Source of the DNA: Whitmania pigra
Lineage: Eukaryota; Annelida; Clitellata; Hirudinida; Haemopidae
Reading direction: 5' to 3'
Assembly: GCA_021613335.1 (NCBI GenBank)
Contig: JAJTWR010000299.1
Location: 1,252,501 to 1,316,500 of the forward strand
DNA: 64,000 nt
Shown: piece by piece, positions 42,601-54,166 of the stretch
How the letters are laid out: every line of letters begins with the position of its first letter
Position numbering within the stretch: position 1 is the stretch's first letter
Notes under the pieces: model-generated
Seen by the model: only the letters and a program-made list of their open reading frames with translations
What the model was told of the DNA's origin: nothing
Database searches by the model: none
Translations under genes and position numbers: made by a program

Positions 42601-42748
42601 ATCTTTATCTATAGGCTCAAAGTTACCCCCTATTCAGATTATTTGACATTTGACAGGATCTTGGCAACCAATTGAATTCCTTCGTTTAATGAACGAGAGT
42701 TTTGCTTTAAATTTCCATCTATTAATAATAATATAATTGGACCATATT

Positions 42749-44461
42749 CAGGGTCGGACTGGCTTAAAAAACCGGCCCGGGAAATTTGGTCGTGGCGGCC
42801 CACTTCATAGTTTCACATAAATTTTTTCAATAATTTAATATTTTATTTATTTTCAATTTAATTTAATTTTTATATATTTTCCTTTAGTTCTATAATTACT
42901 TCATATATAATAATAAAATTTTAAAGTTCAAAAATAACTTTAAACAGTTAAATAACTCCTAGCTTTAACAACTTAAACATAAGAAACACTAGAGTCTAAA
43001 ATTTCTATTCACTGTTGACTAGTATAACAGCTTTTTCATCGTTTCACGAGTCGATGCTAAAACATCAATGATTTCATTATTATTGATGCTTGAAAGAAGG
43101 TTCTTCTCACAAGCCATCAGCATGAATGATTGGAAAGTTGATTGGCTCAGCAAATTTCTTAATCTGTTCTCACTCAGGTGCTGCAATGCATCGCTAGGCA
43201 TTCTTTTCAAAATTTCTGCAAAATTTCTTGGATCTAAACAAGATAAATCAGCGTAAAGACAACCATGCTCAGAGAATCTATGTTTTAAACAATTAATTAC
43301 TTTCTCCATAACCAGTGAACACTGACACAAAATTTATCTTTCGAACTTTCAAGTGGTTGGTTGGCTATAATTCTTTTTCTTTCAAAACCGTCTACACTTC
43401 AATGTCGATATTTCTTTTTTCTAGTTCACTGTTTGCAATTTTTTTTAATTTGTAGCTGCTTGAAAAATGGAATAAAAATTTTTATCTACTTTGCTTAATT
43501 CAGTCTTGAACCATCTTATAAGCTCGTAGTATATCCGTTCCAATTGGTTGCAAATATTCTTATAATGGCGTCGTGTGTTCAAATATTTTCAAAAATAACT
43601 GTGCGTTAGAATAAATTCAAAATTTGTCAATGAATCTAACAGAGCTTTTGCTCTGTATCGGACATCATTATTGAATTTGTTTGAAGTAGAAATATCATGA
43701 AATGTTTGTAGCATGCCAATGTATAAAAAATCGATAACTTGGGTTTCTTGATTGGAAGGTTTGATTAAGAAATTTCCAAATATTTTAGTAAGAGCTCTGC
43801 CTTTTGCCCACCAACAGGTTTCACCAATTACAGATATGTATTTCAATTTGCTAAATTCACACCAAACAACCAAAAACAGAATCGTAAATATGATTCCCGA
43901 AGAAAGACTGCACATGTGTTAAAACCCCAAATAAAGTAACAACTTCAACCGCTTTTTAGTGACGTCACCCATTACCAAATTTAAGACACTGGCATAACAC
44001 CATACATGAATCTGACCCGGTGTATTTAACAAGGCATTGAATCTATTGTATTGACCTTGCATATTAGACGCACCATCGGTGGAATTGCCAATACATTTAC
44101 TTACATCAATGCCTAACTTTTCAAAGACAAACCATGCCACAAACCAAATCATACATTCCTTTTCCAGTCGTTGATGTGCAAGTGACTGTAGCTATTACAC
44201 GTTCGTGTTAAAAAATAATATAATTTTGCGTTAAAATTGACGTTATAAATTATTAAAATTGCGTTATAACCATTGACCTCGGAAGCATATTATATAAATA
44301 TATTTAGACTCCTTATGTAATGACTTTGCTGTTTCAGTTTGGTTATTTTTAATACAAACTATTATTTGAAGCTATTTATAATCAGCGGTAATTTCAGTTA
44401 AAACTAAAAATATAATAACTTCCTTTTGGAAGTTGGCGGCTACCGGCCCAGTCCAAGCCTG
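42749..44461 (-). mobile_element. hAT-type element with CAGGGTCGGACTGG termini
   Basis: The left end CAGGGTCGGACTGGC and the right end (reverse complement CAGGCTTGGACTGGGCC) form imperfect inverted termini. The minus strand holds transposase pieces: CIGNSTDGASNMQGQYNRF and HVWCYASVLNLVMGDVTK at 44152-43930, a GETCWWAKGRALTKIFG block at 43850-43590 and a C-terminal piece at 43330-43019. This is the TTF/DUF4371 (ZMYM-like) hAT wording. No target duplication is recognisable (ACCATATT against ATTGTACT). The element interrupts a LINE remnant on its right side. Confidence 0.75.
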
Positions 44462-44590
44462 ATTGTACTGTACAAATTGAACAAAATTTAAAAGATCACT
44501 ATTCACAAGACTATTCAATAATTTAAACAGAAAGCAAAGATCAGTAATTAAACGTCTACGTTCGAGTGTTGTGAGCCCTAGCATCTTAAG
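44462..44590 (-). pseudogene. C-terminal remnant of a second non-LTR retrotransposon
   Basis: The minus strand reads LGLTTLERRRLITDLCFLF and KLLNSLVNSDLLNFVQF, the typical helix (L.LERRR..DL...YK.LN) near the end of Jockey/CR1-type reverse transcriptase proteins. It stops at the hAT insertion ending at 44461. Confidence 0.6.
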
Positions 44591-44832
44591 TCTGGCTGGA
44601 TATTTAATTTACATTTTTTCTTTTAGCAAAGTATTTCAGGTGGGGATTCCATACATTTACTTAATATTTTCTTAGATTTTCCAAATGGCTCTCCCCCTTC
44701 CCGGTCGTAACGAGTCAAAACCAGTCGAACCGGTTAAAGCCCGGAATTTAACGTTTAACGGTTAAAGAAATCTTTGTCCGTCCGTCACCAGACGGCCGAC
44801 GGTCGCGGAGTTTGGCGAGTCACGCCAAAATT

Positions 44833-46192
44833 CAGTGTTGTGCAGTATCGAATTACATGTAATTCGTTACTGTAATTAATTACATTTTTTGGTAATTTTT
44901 ACTTGTAACAATTACAAAAAAATTTTTGTACTCTTACTTGTAACAAATTACTATTTCTGGTCATACTTTTAATTCGTTACCTTTTTGGCGCAAGACGTTA
45001 CAAAGTAACATAAATAACATTTTAAATTAGTTTAATTTATTTAAAAAAAATTTAAATTCTAGATTGTTATTCTTTGGTTCGTTCGAGAACCTTCCCCTTC
45101 CCGATCATCGCTCTTTTGTTATTGTGGTTATCGCCGGTCGTTTTTGTTTTAAATCGGAAATTCTTGATTAGTCATACCGAAGCTTTTTTAATATATAATA
45201 TTATATACATATAATAATATAAGATTTAATATATCGTAGTATGGATTCATTTGAAGCCATTTTTAGTGTCGTTAGCGAAGATAAGAGGAACAAGGGTGAA
45301 GATAGTCCGTGGCCGTATTTGAACAAAATGTTCAGATTTCAATCAAAGGAAAATCATAGAAGTATGCATGCCTACTCTGCCAACAGAAACAAAAACTACA
45401 TGTTCAGCATATGAAGGTTCTTCATCTAACTTGAAGCACGTGGAACGCATGCATCCAACAGAAGTTAAGGAATACGGGATATCTGTTGCCAACGATTGTC
45501 AAGCTTGATGAGAAACTGGTAGCCAAAATAGCATCTAATAATGCAGCAAAGATGGACGAGCTTTGAGCTCTCGTTCATCTGATGCTGACAGTATTGAAGA
45601 CAGTTTCTTCAATTGCACAAGGTCAACTGATATTCTGATGCAGTATCTTCGAGACCGATCAGATGACATGAACATTATTACTAGAAGCGATACCCTGAAG
45701 AATTTATTTATCCAGTTGAACACTCCTCTGCCAGCTAGTGCAGCTGTTGAACGTTTATTCAGCTCTGCTGGTATGACAAAGAACAGCTGAAGGACCATAA
45801 TGAGTGACAAACTATTCGAGGACTTAGTTATGTTAAAAATTAACAAAAATTTGTGATTGTAATGTAATAAATGATAAAAACACCAAAAGAATGCATTAGT
45901 TCAAATGTTATTACTTAATGACTGTTAGTACTAGCAGTTAATACCAGTAATTGTTTTAACGATAAGAGAAACAATTCCTTTTAAATAATACGGAATGATG
46001 TATGATCACAATAATGGCGGCATCAAAGTTACTTGTAATTGTTACTTAAAAGTAACTTTTAGACCCTGTAACTTTTAACTTTTACTTGAGTAAATTTTTG
46101 AGACAATACTCTTACTTATACTTAAGTAGCTTTTTGAGGTATTACTTTTACTTGTAACTAGTTACCGAAATGAGGTAATTTTTACAACACTG
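44833..46192 (+). mobile_element. BED-type hAT element with 8-bp target duplication
   Basis: Both ends read CAGTGTTG(T) followed by a TAATTAC/GTAAC-rich stretch characteristic of one hAT family; the right end is the inverted copy. Perfect 8-bp target duplications CCAAAATT lie at 44825-44832 and 46193-46200. Inside are a Met frame with BED-like remnants at 45241 (SPWPYLNKMF) and the dimerisation motif LNTPLPASAAVERLFSSAG near 45714-45770. Internal frameshifts and a length of 1.36 kb show that it is defective. Confidence 0.88.
45241..45790 (+). pseudogene. Defective BED-finger hAT transposase
   Basis: An N-terminal Met frame beginning MDSFEAIFSVVSED shifts frame around the zinc-finger Cys pair (CLLCQQKQK in another frame). 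It resumes at 45563-45790 with the C-terminal dimerisation domain. The central RNase H-like catalytic core is absent. Confidence 0.7.
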
Positions 46193-46200
46193 CCAAAATT

Positions 46201-47123
46201 TTGTCCGTCTGCTGGTTTCTAGCTTAGACAATTTTTATGCTAAAGCAAATACAGTAAATTTTATAAATAACATCTACAGTATGAGAAAATCATTGTATTA
46301 TTTATTACTGCTTTGTACATTAAAATCAAATGACCAAAAGAGCTACTACTTCATATTCGTCCGAGGTAGCAAAATGAAATCTTATAGAGTGGTTGTTTTT
46401 TTGGGTGGAAAAAAAATAATTTATGTGGGGTCGTAAGTTGGTCATCACATAACTCCTTGCAAATTGGCTTTACAGCATTCCGACCCCAACGTAAGGACAG
46501 TTGACGCTGCAAAAACGTTCCATTCTGAAGTCTTACAAACATCTTACAATTACAAATAGTTGTTTTGAAATTGAAATTTGAGACTTTATAATTAAAGTAT
46601 TATTTATTTAATTTTGAAACTGATTAACCAAAAATTAATGAACAATTTATGACATGATTAGAAAATTTGCGGTCTTAAACAAAATTAAAAACTTCACTAC
46701 ATAAAAACTGTAAGAGTGCCCATTCTGAATCTTGGAATATGCGTGCCTTATAATGTTCTGAATACATAAATATATTAAAAATTAATTTTAAACTTGCAGC
46801 TTATCAACCATCATGGCATTTGGATAACGACCCACATTTCGGTACAAACTATGTATATGAGCATAAATCAGTGATATGGTTATAATAATTATAATAAAAC
46901 TATTATCACAACTCCAAACACTGAATGCTTTTATAAATGCTCATTTAAATAATAAATACAAATTATAATGTAAATGTCATAAACCAGCTACTTGAAATTT
47001 ATTGAACCGAAACTTCATGGCCACAGTATCAAATGATTTTAGAATATGTCATTGGACAGTATGATTAATAACAACATTCTTACAAATAAAACGATAATAA
47101 ATAAATAAATGATTTTAAACTGC
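46201..47123. other. AT-rich intergenic DNA
   Basis: No supported gene. The sequence continues the target region of the hAT insertion (TTGTCCGTCTGCTGG next to the duplication). Confidence 0.5.
46998..47003 (-). terminator. Candidate polyadenylation signal of the chitin-binding gene
   Basis: TTTATT on the plus strand (AATAAA on the minus) lies about 120 nt beyond the stop at 47124-47126. Confidence 0.35.
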
Positions 47124-47988
47124 TTATTCGACGTCTATTGCATTCCCAGTGATGCATGCCAAGTAATTCTGCGACCAAACAGTCCCAGCAGCACAGTCTT
47201 TTGTGAAACACTTGTCAAAATCGTCGCATTGCACAAATCTTCTGGCGTCGTCGTGAGCGAAATAGAAACTGTCGTTGGGTTTTCGTTCGGTGCAAGGATT
47301 TCTGGAGTCACAGTTGTAGACGTCCACCATGTCACAGTCATCGTACTGAGCACGCACCACTGCTTAGGACAGATTAACATAACAATTAACATGATCATTA
47401 TTTATAATGGCTACGAAGACTGAGATTTGTGTGATAACCACTCTACTTTTAATTTCTAATATCCATATTTATCATATTTACTCTGACTTATTTCAAATGT
47501 TTCCGCAGGGATGGCCTCCTTCTCTAATTTAATTCAGAGACAGAGAGCAGGGTAATAGAGAAATGCTCAGAGGCCCGGCAATTTTTTTTAGAGACTGTTG
47601 CGTTTTAAAACTTTGCCTTTTGTTTTCCATTACTAAATTAACAGCTGGGCTTAGGGGCTCCTGGCCGTCCTGTCTAGAAAGTGAGACAGGAGACCCTATT
47701 AGGGAAACATCAACCTTGCGCTGAAGTAATTGTTTGGAAGATATAAATTGATATCTTTAAAATTAATGCAGGGACGTAATTTGTTGTTAGACTAGCTACA
47801 AAAAAGGTCATCTGCTCAAGTTGTGCGAGTGTTTGCCTCTTTGGAAAAAGCTGCAATGACGTCCCTGAATAAATGGCATTAAAAGGTTCAAACATCTTCT
47901 TACCTGAGTTTGATACAAAAGTTACTACCAGCAAATAAACGATTGAGTTAACGTACAAACACATTTTGAGGTAAAAATTTGTTGCCAA
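47124..47988 (-). CDS. Small secreted peritrophin-type chitin-binding protein (2 exons)
   Basis: Exon 1 is 47988-47904 (or starts at the second Met at 47964) and exon 2 is 47359-47124; the intron is in phase 1 with GTAAGA and GCAG ends. From the second Met the product has 98 residues. It has a signal peptide (MCLYVNSIVYLLVVTFVSNS) followed by one CBM14/peritrophin-A domain with CDMVDVYNCDSRNPC, DSFYFAHDDARRFVQC and CAAGTVWSQNYLAC. Such domains bind chitin in cuticle, peritrophic matrix or egg coats of arthropods and some other protostomes. The longer start adds MATNFYLK before the hydrophobic core, so the shorter start fits a signal peptide better. It sits in a transposon-rich block but its own frame is intact. 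Confidence 0.85.
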
Positions 47989-49040
47989 CTGACCGAAGAC
48001 AACATGAATTCTATTTATAAAATCAAACGAACGCTAGGACTATGAATTATTAATGAGGTTATTTCTGGTTTGTCGTGTTCTTCCTTGTCAGTTGAATAAT
48101 TTCACGAATTTAAGTGAATATCAACTATTAAAAAGTACGACTAACTAATAAATTTTTAATGCATTAAAAAAAATCTTACTTACTGGGGAAGGAGATAGAA
48201 TCTTGAACTTTCTGAGATGGAGCAAATTAATTATATGTAACCACACTTTATTATTTTCTTAATTGCATTTTATGGTTTTATAAGTTACAAGCTTAACAAT
48301 AATAAAAAATAATATATAAATAATATGATAAAAGGCTTGTAAATTGAAGTTCTCAACACAGATCATCGTGCCTAGTATGCGGAAATGTGGTTAATGTCGT
48401 TGGGCTTGTACTCTGAAATGATGTCAATCATGAGTAATGTCTGACAACTCTTACTTTCAAGCGGTATTAGCGGAAATGTACAAGAACTTGGGCAGATTTG
48501 GTTATTAACGATTGATAAATATTCATACATTAGAACTTCCTGTTAGCTTCTTTAAAAAGTTGAGTTCTTGTGCCTTCAAAACATCGTAGGCAAAGGAAAA
48601 CAAACTCAAAGCGTCTTACGGATGCTCATGAAAAAAGCTTAATTGGATGAAATGAATTTATCAAATAACTAATTAACGTCTATACTTTAGGGTTGATTTT
48701 GTGAACTTTCATAGTTGAGGTGAAGCTGTGCTTGCTGTGCGTGTTGTTGAATGAAAATTACTGAATCATTGAACCGTTGACACCGAGCACCTATTAACAT
48801 TAGCGAAACATAAAAATATTCGTCATGCAAATTGTGCGTGTCCATGTTGCTATTATATTTTACAAAAATATTTAAGACCTTATCGATGCTTCCTATGAAA
48901 AGCAAGTGGTGGTGTTGGATACTTAAAAGCCTCTGCTCCAGTCTTCAGATATTATTCTCGCCTGAAAAGCAACAAATAAAATGTTTCTATGGCTGGTGGA
49001 AGGTCTCTGTACTGATACTTCATAACCACGCCTAAATAGG
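47989..49040. other. Intergenic DNA
   Basis: No supported gene. One 72-residue frame on the minus strand (48905-48687) has no motif. Confidence 0.45.
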
Positions 49041-49048
49041 CACTAGAG

Positions 49049-50208
49049 CAGGGATGGGCAAACTACGGCCCGCGGAGCACTAGATAATTTAGTCAGTTAT
49101 AAAGCTTGTTAACTGCATACGAGCAAAGGGACTTCAGCACCGTCAGTTCATTGCATTTCTGGAGGAAACCGACGCAGACCACCACTTGCTTTACCAGTCT
49201 CGTGTCCGCTGGTTGAGTTTGGGCAAAGTCTTTAAACGAGTGTGGGATCTTAAAGAAGTGATTGAAACATTTTTGGAGTTAAAGGGGAAGTCTGATGATT
49301 TTCCAGAGCTGAGAGACAAGAATTGGCTGTGTGACTTTGCGTTTGCTGTTGACATTTTTCTCATATGAATGAGCTTAACGTTAAGCTACAGGGAAAAGAC
49401 CTGTATGTGTACGACATGTAATGTAAATGCCTTCAAAGCCAAGTTGACCTTTTTTTCTAGGCAAATTTCAAAGAAAATCTTCTCTCATTTTCCCACACTA
49501 GCCACACAGGAAAAGACCATCCAAAATGTGAATAAATATAGCAAATCACTGAATGACCTGCATGAAGAATTCTGCCGTCGGTTTTCAGTTTTTTAAAAAA
49601 TTGAAAAGTCACTTCAGCTGGTGGCCTGTTCCTTGTCACAAGACCCAGAAACAGCCCCACAAGAAGTGCAATTGGAACTAATCGATCGTCAATCTGATGC
49701 AATCTTAAAGGAGAATTTCCACTCTCTTCCATTAAAAGAGTTCTATGCCTCACTTAAAGATGACTGTTTTCCAAATTTCCGGGGGATGGCACAGAAGATT
49801 TTGGCCTTGTTTGGCTTAACCTACATGTGTGAACAGACGTTCAGCGTCATGAAGATCAATAAATCCCGTCACAGATACCAGTTAACTGATCAACACCTCA
49901 GATCTATTCTGCGAATTGCTACAACAAAGCTAACGCCTGACTTTGATTCCTTAATGAAAGGGAGACCAACAACACTGTTCCCACTAAAATTGAAGATACT
50001 ATTTTATTAAAGATTGCATAAAAGTTTTGTAAAGTAACTCTTTTTATGCTTTTCTACCTTAAATTAATCTAAACATTTAATGTTACAAATGTAAATTTAA
50101 TTTATATTAATTCACACATACACACCGTCCATCTACTCTTGGTCCGGCCCCCGGGTCCAATATATGAACCCATTGCGGCCCTCGAGTCAAAAAGTTTGCC
50201 CACCCCTG
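49049..50208 (+). mobile_element. hAT element of the Charlie8/GTF2IRD2 type with 8-bp target duplication
   Basis: The left end CAGGGATGGGCAAACTACGG and the right end (reverse complement CAGGGGTGGGCAAACTTTTTG) are inverted termini. Perfect 8-bp duplications CACTAGAG flank it at 49041-49048 and 50209-50216. The transposase relic reads on the plus strand from about 49140 to 50010. The element is 1.16 kb and lacks the N-terminal half of the transposase. Confidence 0.92.
49140..50010 (+). pseudogene. GTF2IRD2-like hAT transposase remnant
   Basis: Pieces in order: RVRWLSLGKVFKRVWDLKE, NWLCDFAFAVDIF, FKAKLTFFSRQISKK, SKSLNDLHEEFCRRFS, a TAA stop at 49594-49596, then ACSLSQDPETAPQEVQLEL, ENFHSLPLKEFYASL, MAQKILALFGLTYMCEQTF and KSRHRYQLTDQHLRSILRI. 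This wording is that of the transposase that was domesticated into the C-terminus of mammalian GTF2IRD2. Stops and a frameshift near 49360-49440 make it non-functional. The last 129 residues are intact. Confidence 0.85.
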
Positions 50209-50216
50209 CACTAGAG

Positions 50217-51152
50217 AAATCGTAATTTATTTATTTTTTATTTGTTTATTTATTGAAACCAAAAAGAGGGCCACAAGTGACCGCTGACACAAATTAGTGT
50301 CAGATAATCAGTACATATAGAGTGCAAATATCAAATTTAGGTCAATTAAATTGTTAGAAATTTTTTCAAGTCAGTGTTGGAAATGCAGGCCTTAAATCGA
50401 CTATGAGTTGTAGAGCTAATAATATCTGGGGGTAGAGATTTGAATGATATGATAATGCCACTGCTAAGCGAATTATACGATTTTCAATTTTTTGTAACTC
50501 AGCATCACGATTATAGTTATAAATAACGTGACAGATATTGTGTTTAGGTTAGCACCGTCCTAATCATCTAGCTATGCAAAGGATGTTAATAAAACATTAT
50601 TTTGTGTTTAGATCATTTATTAACCCAAAGCGACAGCTGATAAAATACATGATAACTAGTATAAGACATTGTAAGATGTTGTAGTAATACAAATATTAAA
50701 AAATTATAAAGTGATATCTTTTTAGACTATTTATTATTCCAAAGCAACATCAGACATGATAATTAGCCAGAAAAAACATGACAGCTTAAACTAAGTCAAG
50801 TTCAGTCGGACAGTTTATGATGGGTTTGTGATGGGATTCAAAATCAATCAACGAGGCCGTAAATAAGAATTGTGTTGCTCTATTGAGAAATTATTATAAC
50901 TGAACAAGGAAGGATGATATGGTAATTCTTGTCGTTATTATTATTAAAACTATTGCTATCTTTGCCATTACCTTCATCATCGCTATCAGCATCATCGTTT
51001 TTATTAGAAATGCAAAAGATGAGTCTGTTATTATGATTAAGGCACATTAAACAGAAATAAGTGGAGAAATACAGAACTTGAAAGTCAATGATGTCAAAGC
51101 AATTATTATTGCAAAGAACGTAAGACTAGGAAACGAGTTGAGGAAACTCTTT
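50217..51152. other. Intergenic DNA with a possible retrotransposon tail
   Basis: A TTTATTTATTGAAACC-type stretch at 50225-50270 and a weak LINE-like minus-strand frame near 50380-50520 may be the 3' end of another non-LTR element. I could not confirm it. Confidence 0.3.
51000..51005 (-). terminator. Polyadenylation signal of the acid phosphatase gene
   Basis: AATAAA on the minus strand lies about 150 nt after the stop codon at 51153-51155. Confidence 0.45.
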
Positions 51153-54100
51153 TTAACCAACTTCTGTTTCAACTTTAACGTAATTTCTGTACTTCTTCGT
51201 CAGACGATGTCTGATGAATGCATAAATAACTGAGGCCAAAGTGATCAGGAAGAGAGATACGCATGCGCATCCCATTGCAATGAGGAGGTAATCTCCTGGA
51301 AATGGTAGGTGGAGTTGAAAAATGGTTGATGAAGCATTCATTCAGCATTTGCTGATGAAGCATTCATTCAGCATTTGCTGATGAAGCATTCATTCAGCAT
51401 TTGCTGATGAAGCATTTGCTTCAATTACTTACTTTCTCTGAACCTTTCTCCAAAACATTCCTTTTCCCAATTTGAGACAAAGTTATGTTTCGTAAGTTCA
51501 ATGAATTGAGGGAGCGGACATTTTTCCTGACAACCTATCATAAAAAGATGTCAACTGACTGCAGTGTTAGTTAAAATTCTACAATCTAATGGAGTGCAGA
51601 TTGGCTGAATGGGTTGCATTCCGGCATGGTTTATGACGTAATATGCAACCCAGCCTGGATCGCTTTATAAATAATTAGTATAGCGATCAAAAAGTGCATT
51701 TTCTCTCACTAATCCAGTTATGCAGAGTACATTAATAAATATTATTAATACTGCAAAAAAAATTATCATCACATCCTATTCAGATACATACCGCCATCAA
51801 AAGATCCCATATGTACAAATGCAGCCAATTAATATGTAATTTAGGTTTAATGTTACCGGGAATTGTAAGGACGTATGGAGTAACTTCGGATGAATTTCTG
51901 AAGAGAAATTTAACGTGAAATCCGTCCAGTGTGTCCGAATTGTTAGTTTTGTGTAATTCCATGATTACTGCAGCAGCAAATGGAAGCATTACTCCATTAT
52001 ATAAACCCAAGATGTCCAGTAATGGTTCGACAATACTGTCATGCTGGAAAAGTAACATTTTTGCTAAGATTAGTCCATATTCTTGATTATGATCTAAAAT
52101 AACGATCTAATAATAAATATATGGTAATTGAAATATGAGAATGTATACGATTTGGAAATTTAAATAACCAGACATTGCACACATAATACATAGTAAGTGT
52201 TAGAAAATTGATTCATAAAATTGATAAAATGATCACAGTGAAGTAGAAGTTGGCTTTTCTTGGAAACGATGTGAAGTTATCTTTGATTTTCTCCAACATG
52301 TTGTCTACCAAATGATTGAGTAGAGTTCCTTTAAATAAATTCTTCAATTAATTGACTGACGCTAACGAATTAGCAATTGTAAATCCGTAATGAAAATCAG
52401 TAAAATCGTGTTCTACCCGCTACCAATCTACTTTGATTTCTTTCTAACTTCAATTTGGTAAAGAAAACCCCCATTTTGTAAAGAAAGTCCATTGAGCTCT
52501 TGTTTCCCAGAAGCGCCCATGGCGGAAGAGTCCAATTATTGACATCCTGATTGCCACAGCATTGTTTTAAAAATTATTTATAAATTTTGTAAATTATTTA
52601 TTTACTAACAACACAGTGAAGGTTGTCTGCAATGGCTACGACGTCTTCAAATGATTCGATCGCTTGCTTAGTGTACCTAGCCAGAGTTTGAAACTTGTCC
52701 TTAAATTATAATTAGACATTCAATTGGGTTGATAAATTATGAATAAGTTAACATAAAGTTCAAATAAAAGTTGTCTATAAATTGTATAAACTCTTAAAAT
52801 TAGCTACAAAATAATTAATTATATATTTTCCATGACCTTATATTTTCTTCAGACAATGCTTTATAATATATTTCATAAAAATAATTTGCTTTGGGCAGTA
52901 TTAGTTTGAAAATTTTATAGATTCGGTAATACATTTGAATTGGTAATAATTTGTGTTTTCGAAGTAGATTTTATAAAACGGAAATGATTTCTTAAAAGGC
53001 TTAAAACCGTTACATTCTTATATTAACACGCAAGGTAATTTCTCTGCTTCGAATCCAATCATCTCTTTAATCTTTAACCATTCAATGAAAAAATACAAAG
53101 CACATTATAAGCAAAAGATAAATCTCTAAAGTATAAATCTAAAAAATAGCAAATCTATCTTGCAAGAAAGTTATAAGTGTTGGAAAAAGCAACGGAGTTG
53201 AATATTTTTAAAGTTTACAACTCACCACATTTGCCATTCTCATAGATTCAGCTTCATCGCTATGCAAAACCTCGTCAAGGAGTTCATCTCTCTTAGGACA
53301 TTCCGGCTTGAAGAGAATCTTGAAGAAAAAAGAGCGCGTTGCAGGAAGTCACCGCCATGTTTGAAAATATAGCTTTTTGTACTTTATTCTGCACATTGCT
53401 TTTATAAATGTAATTTAAAATAATTGGTGAAGTATTGCAGAAACAAGAACAATGTACTCTACATTTAACTCCTTGACATGTTGAGAAAGTATTTTTACGA
53501 GATATTATTCACAATTTCAGAGCGAACCTTGTCTTCATTTTGGGTTACCGTATGTACAGGTATTGGAGTAATAATTGAACTGTTTTGAGGATAAAGTCCC
53601 ATCATGCATGAACTTCCACTCATTAGAGTTCGGTCCATGTCAGAACTTCGAACGTATATCTATCAAAAACATTTTAAGGTTAACTAGGCTGTTAAAACTG
53701 GCTCTAAAGGTTTTTACTTCATCTCTGATATATGAAAAGCTTAAAAACTTGTGAGGACTCCCATCGATGTAAAGTTGTCTTAAGATTTTTCCCAATTCAT
53801 GAGTTTGAAATATTCCGTACTGAAATACTAAACCGCGTTAAGCAAGCCACATATGCTTAAATTTTAAAATCAAGATAAACTTCGGTAAGCTGTCCTAGTC
53901 CTTGTTTCCAAAATCCTTCTCGGTAAGGATCGTTTGGGTAAGTATGGATTGGAGATCGAGCCCCGTGCCTTGAAACCTTTTTCGAGTGGAAAATATGTTT
54001 AAAAACATGAACATGAACATGAACATCAATGCCAATAAGAGAAACTCACCACTTGGATAAAGACCAATTCATCACTATCGTAACTTTGCTCAACAAATTG

Positions 54101-54166
54101 AGAAATCACAATGTAATTAAGAAATGTTGTCAAAACTAAAATGGACTTTATTTGCGACGCAAACAT
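51153..54166 (-). CDS. Lysosomal-type histidine acid phosphatase with C-terminal membrane anchor (11 exons)
   Basis: Exons on the minus strand: 54166-54050, 53976-53881, 53819-53718, 53659-53528, 53318-53226, 52699-52610, 52546-52417, 52328-52237, 52043-51857, 51534-51433 and 51295-51153. All phases agree and give 427 residues (human ACP2 423). After a signal peptide comes the catalytic [18 protein letters not shown] motif with the nucleophilic His. Then come [14 protein letters not shown] and PIPVHTV, the second catalytic pair in [11 protein letters not shown], the [11 protein letters not shown] block and the [13 protein letters not shown] segment with family cysteines. A transmembrane helix ([21 protein letters not shown]) follows. 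The short tail ends [13 protein letters not shown], containing a YVKV (YxxPhi) sorting signal. In this family the enzyme hydrolyses phosphomonoesters in lysosomes. The usual Asp of RHGDRSP is Ala here (RHGARSP), a variant seen in some family members. Confidence 0.9.
51329..51420. repeat. 26-bp tandem repeat, about 3.5 copies, in an acid phosphatase intron
   Basis: The unit is GATGAAGCATTC followed by ATTCAGCATTTGCT. It sits between the last two exons and contains no splice signal of its own that I could support. Confidence 0.85.

Noticed and set aside
50225..50520. Possible 3' end of another LINE
   Set aside because: Only vague similarity of a minus-strand helix (ELQKIENRIIRLA); too little to call a feature.
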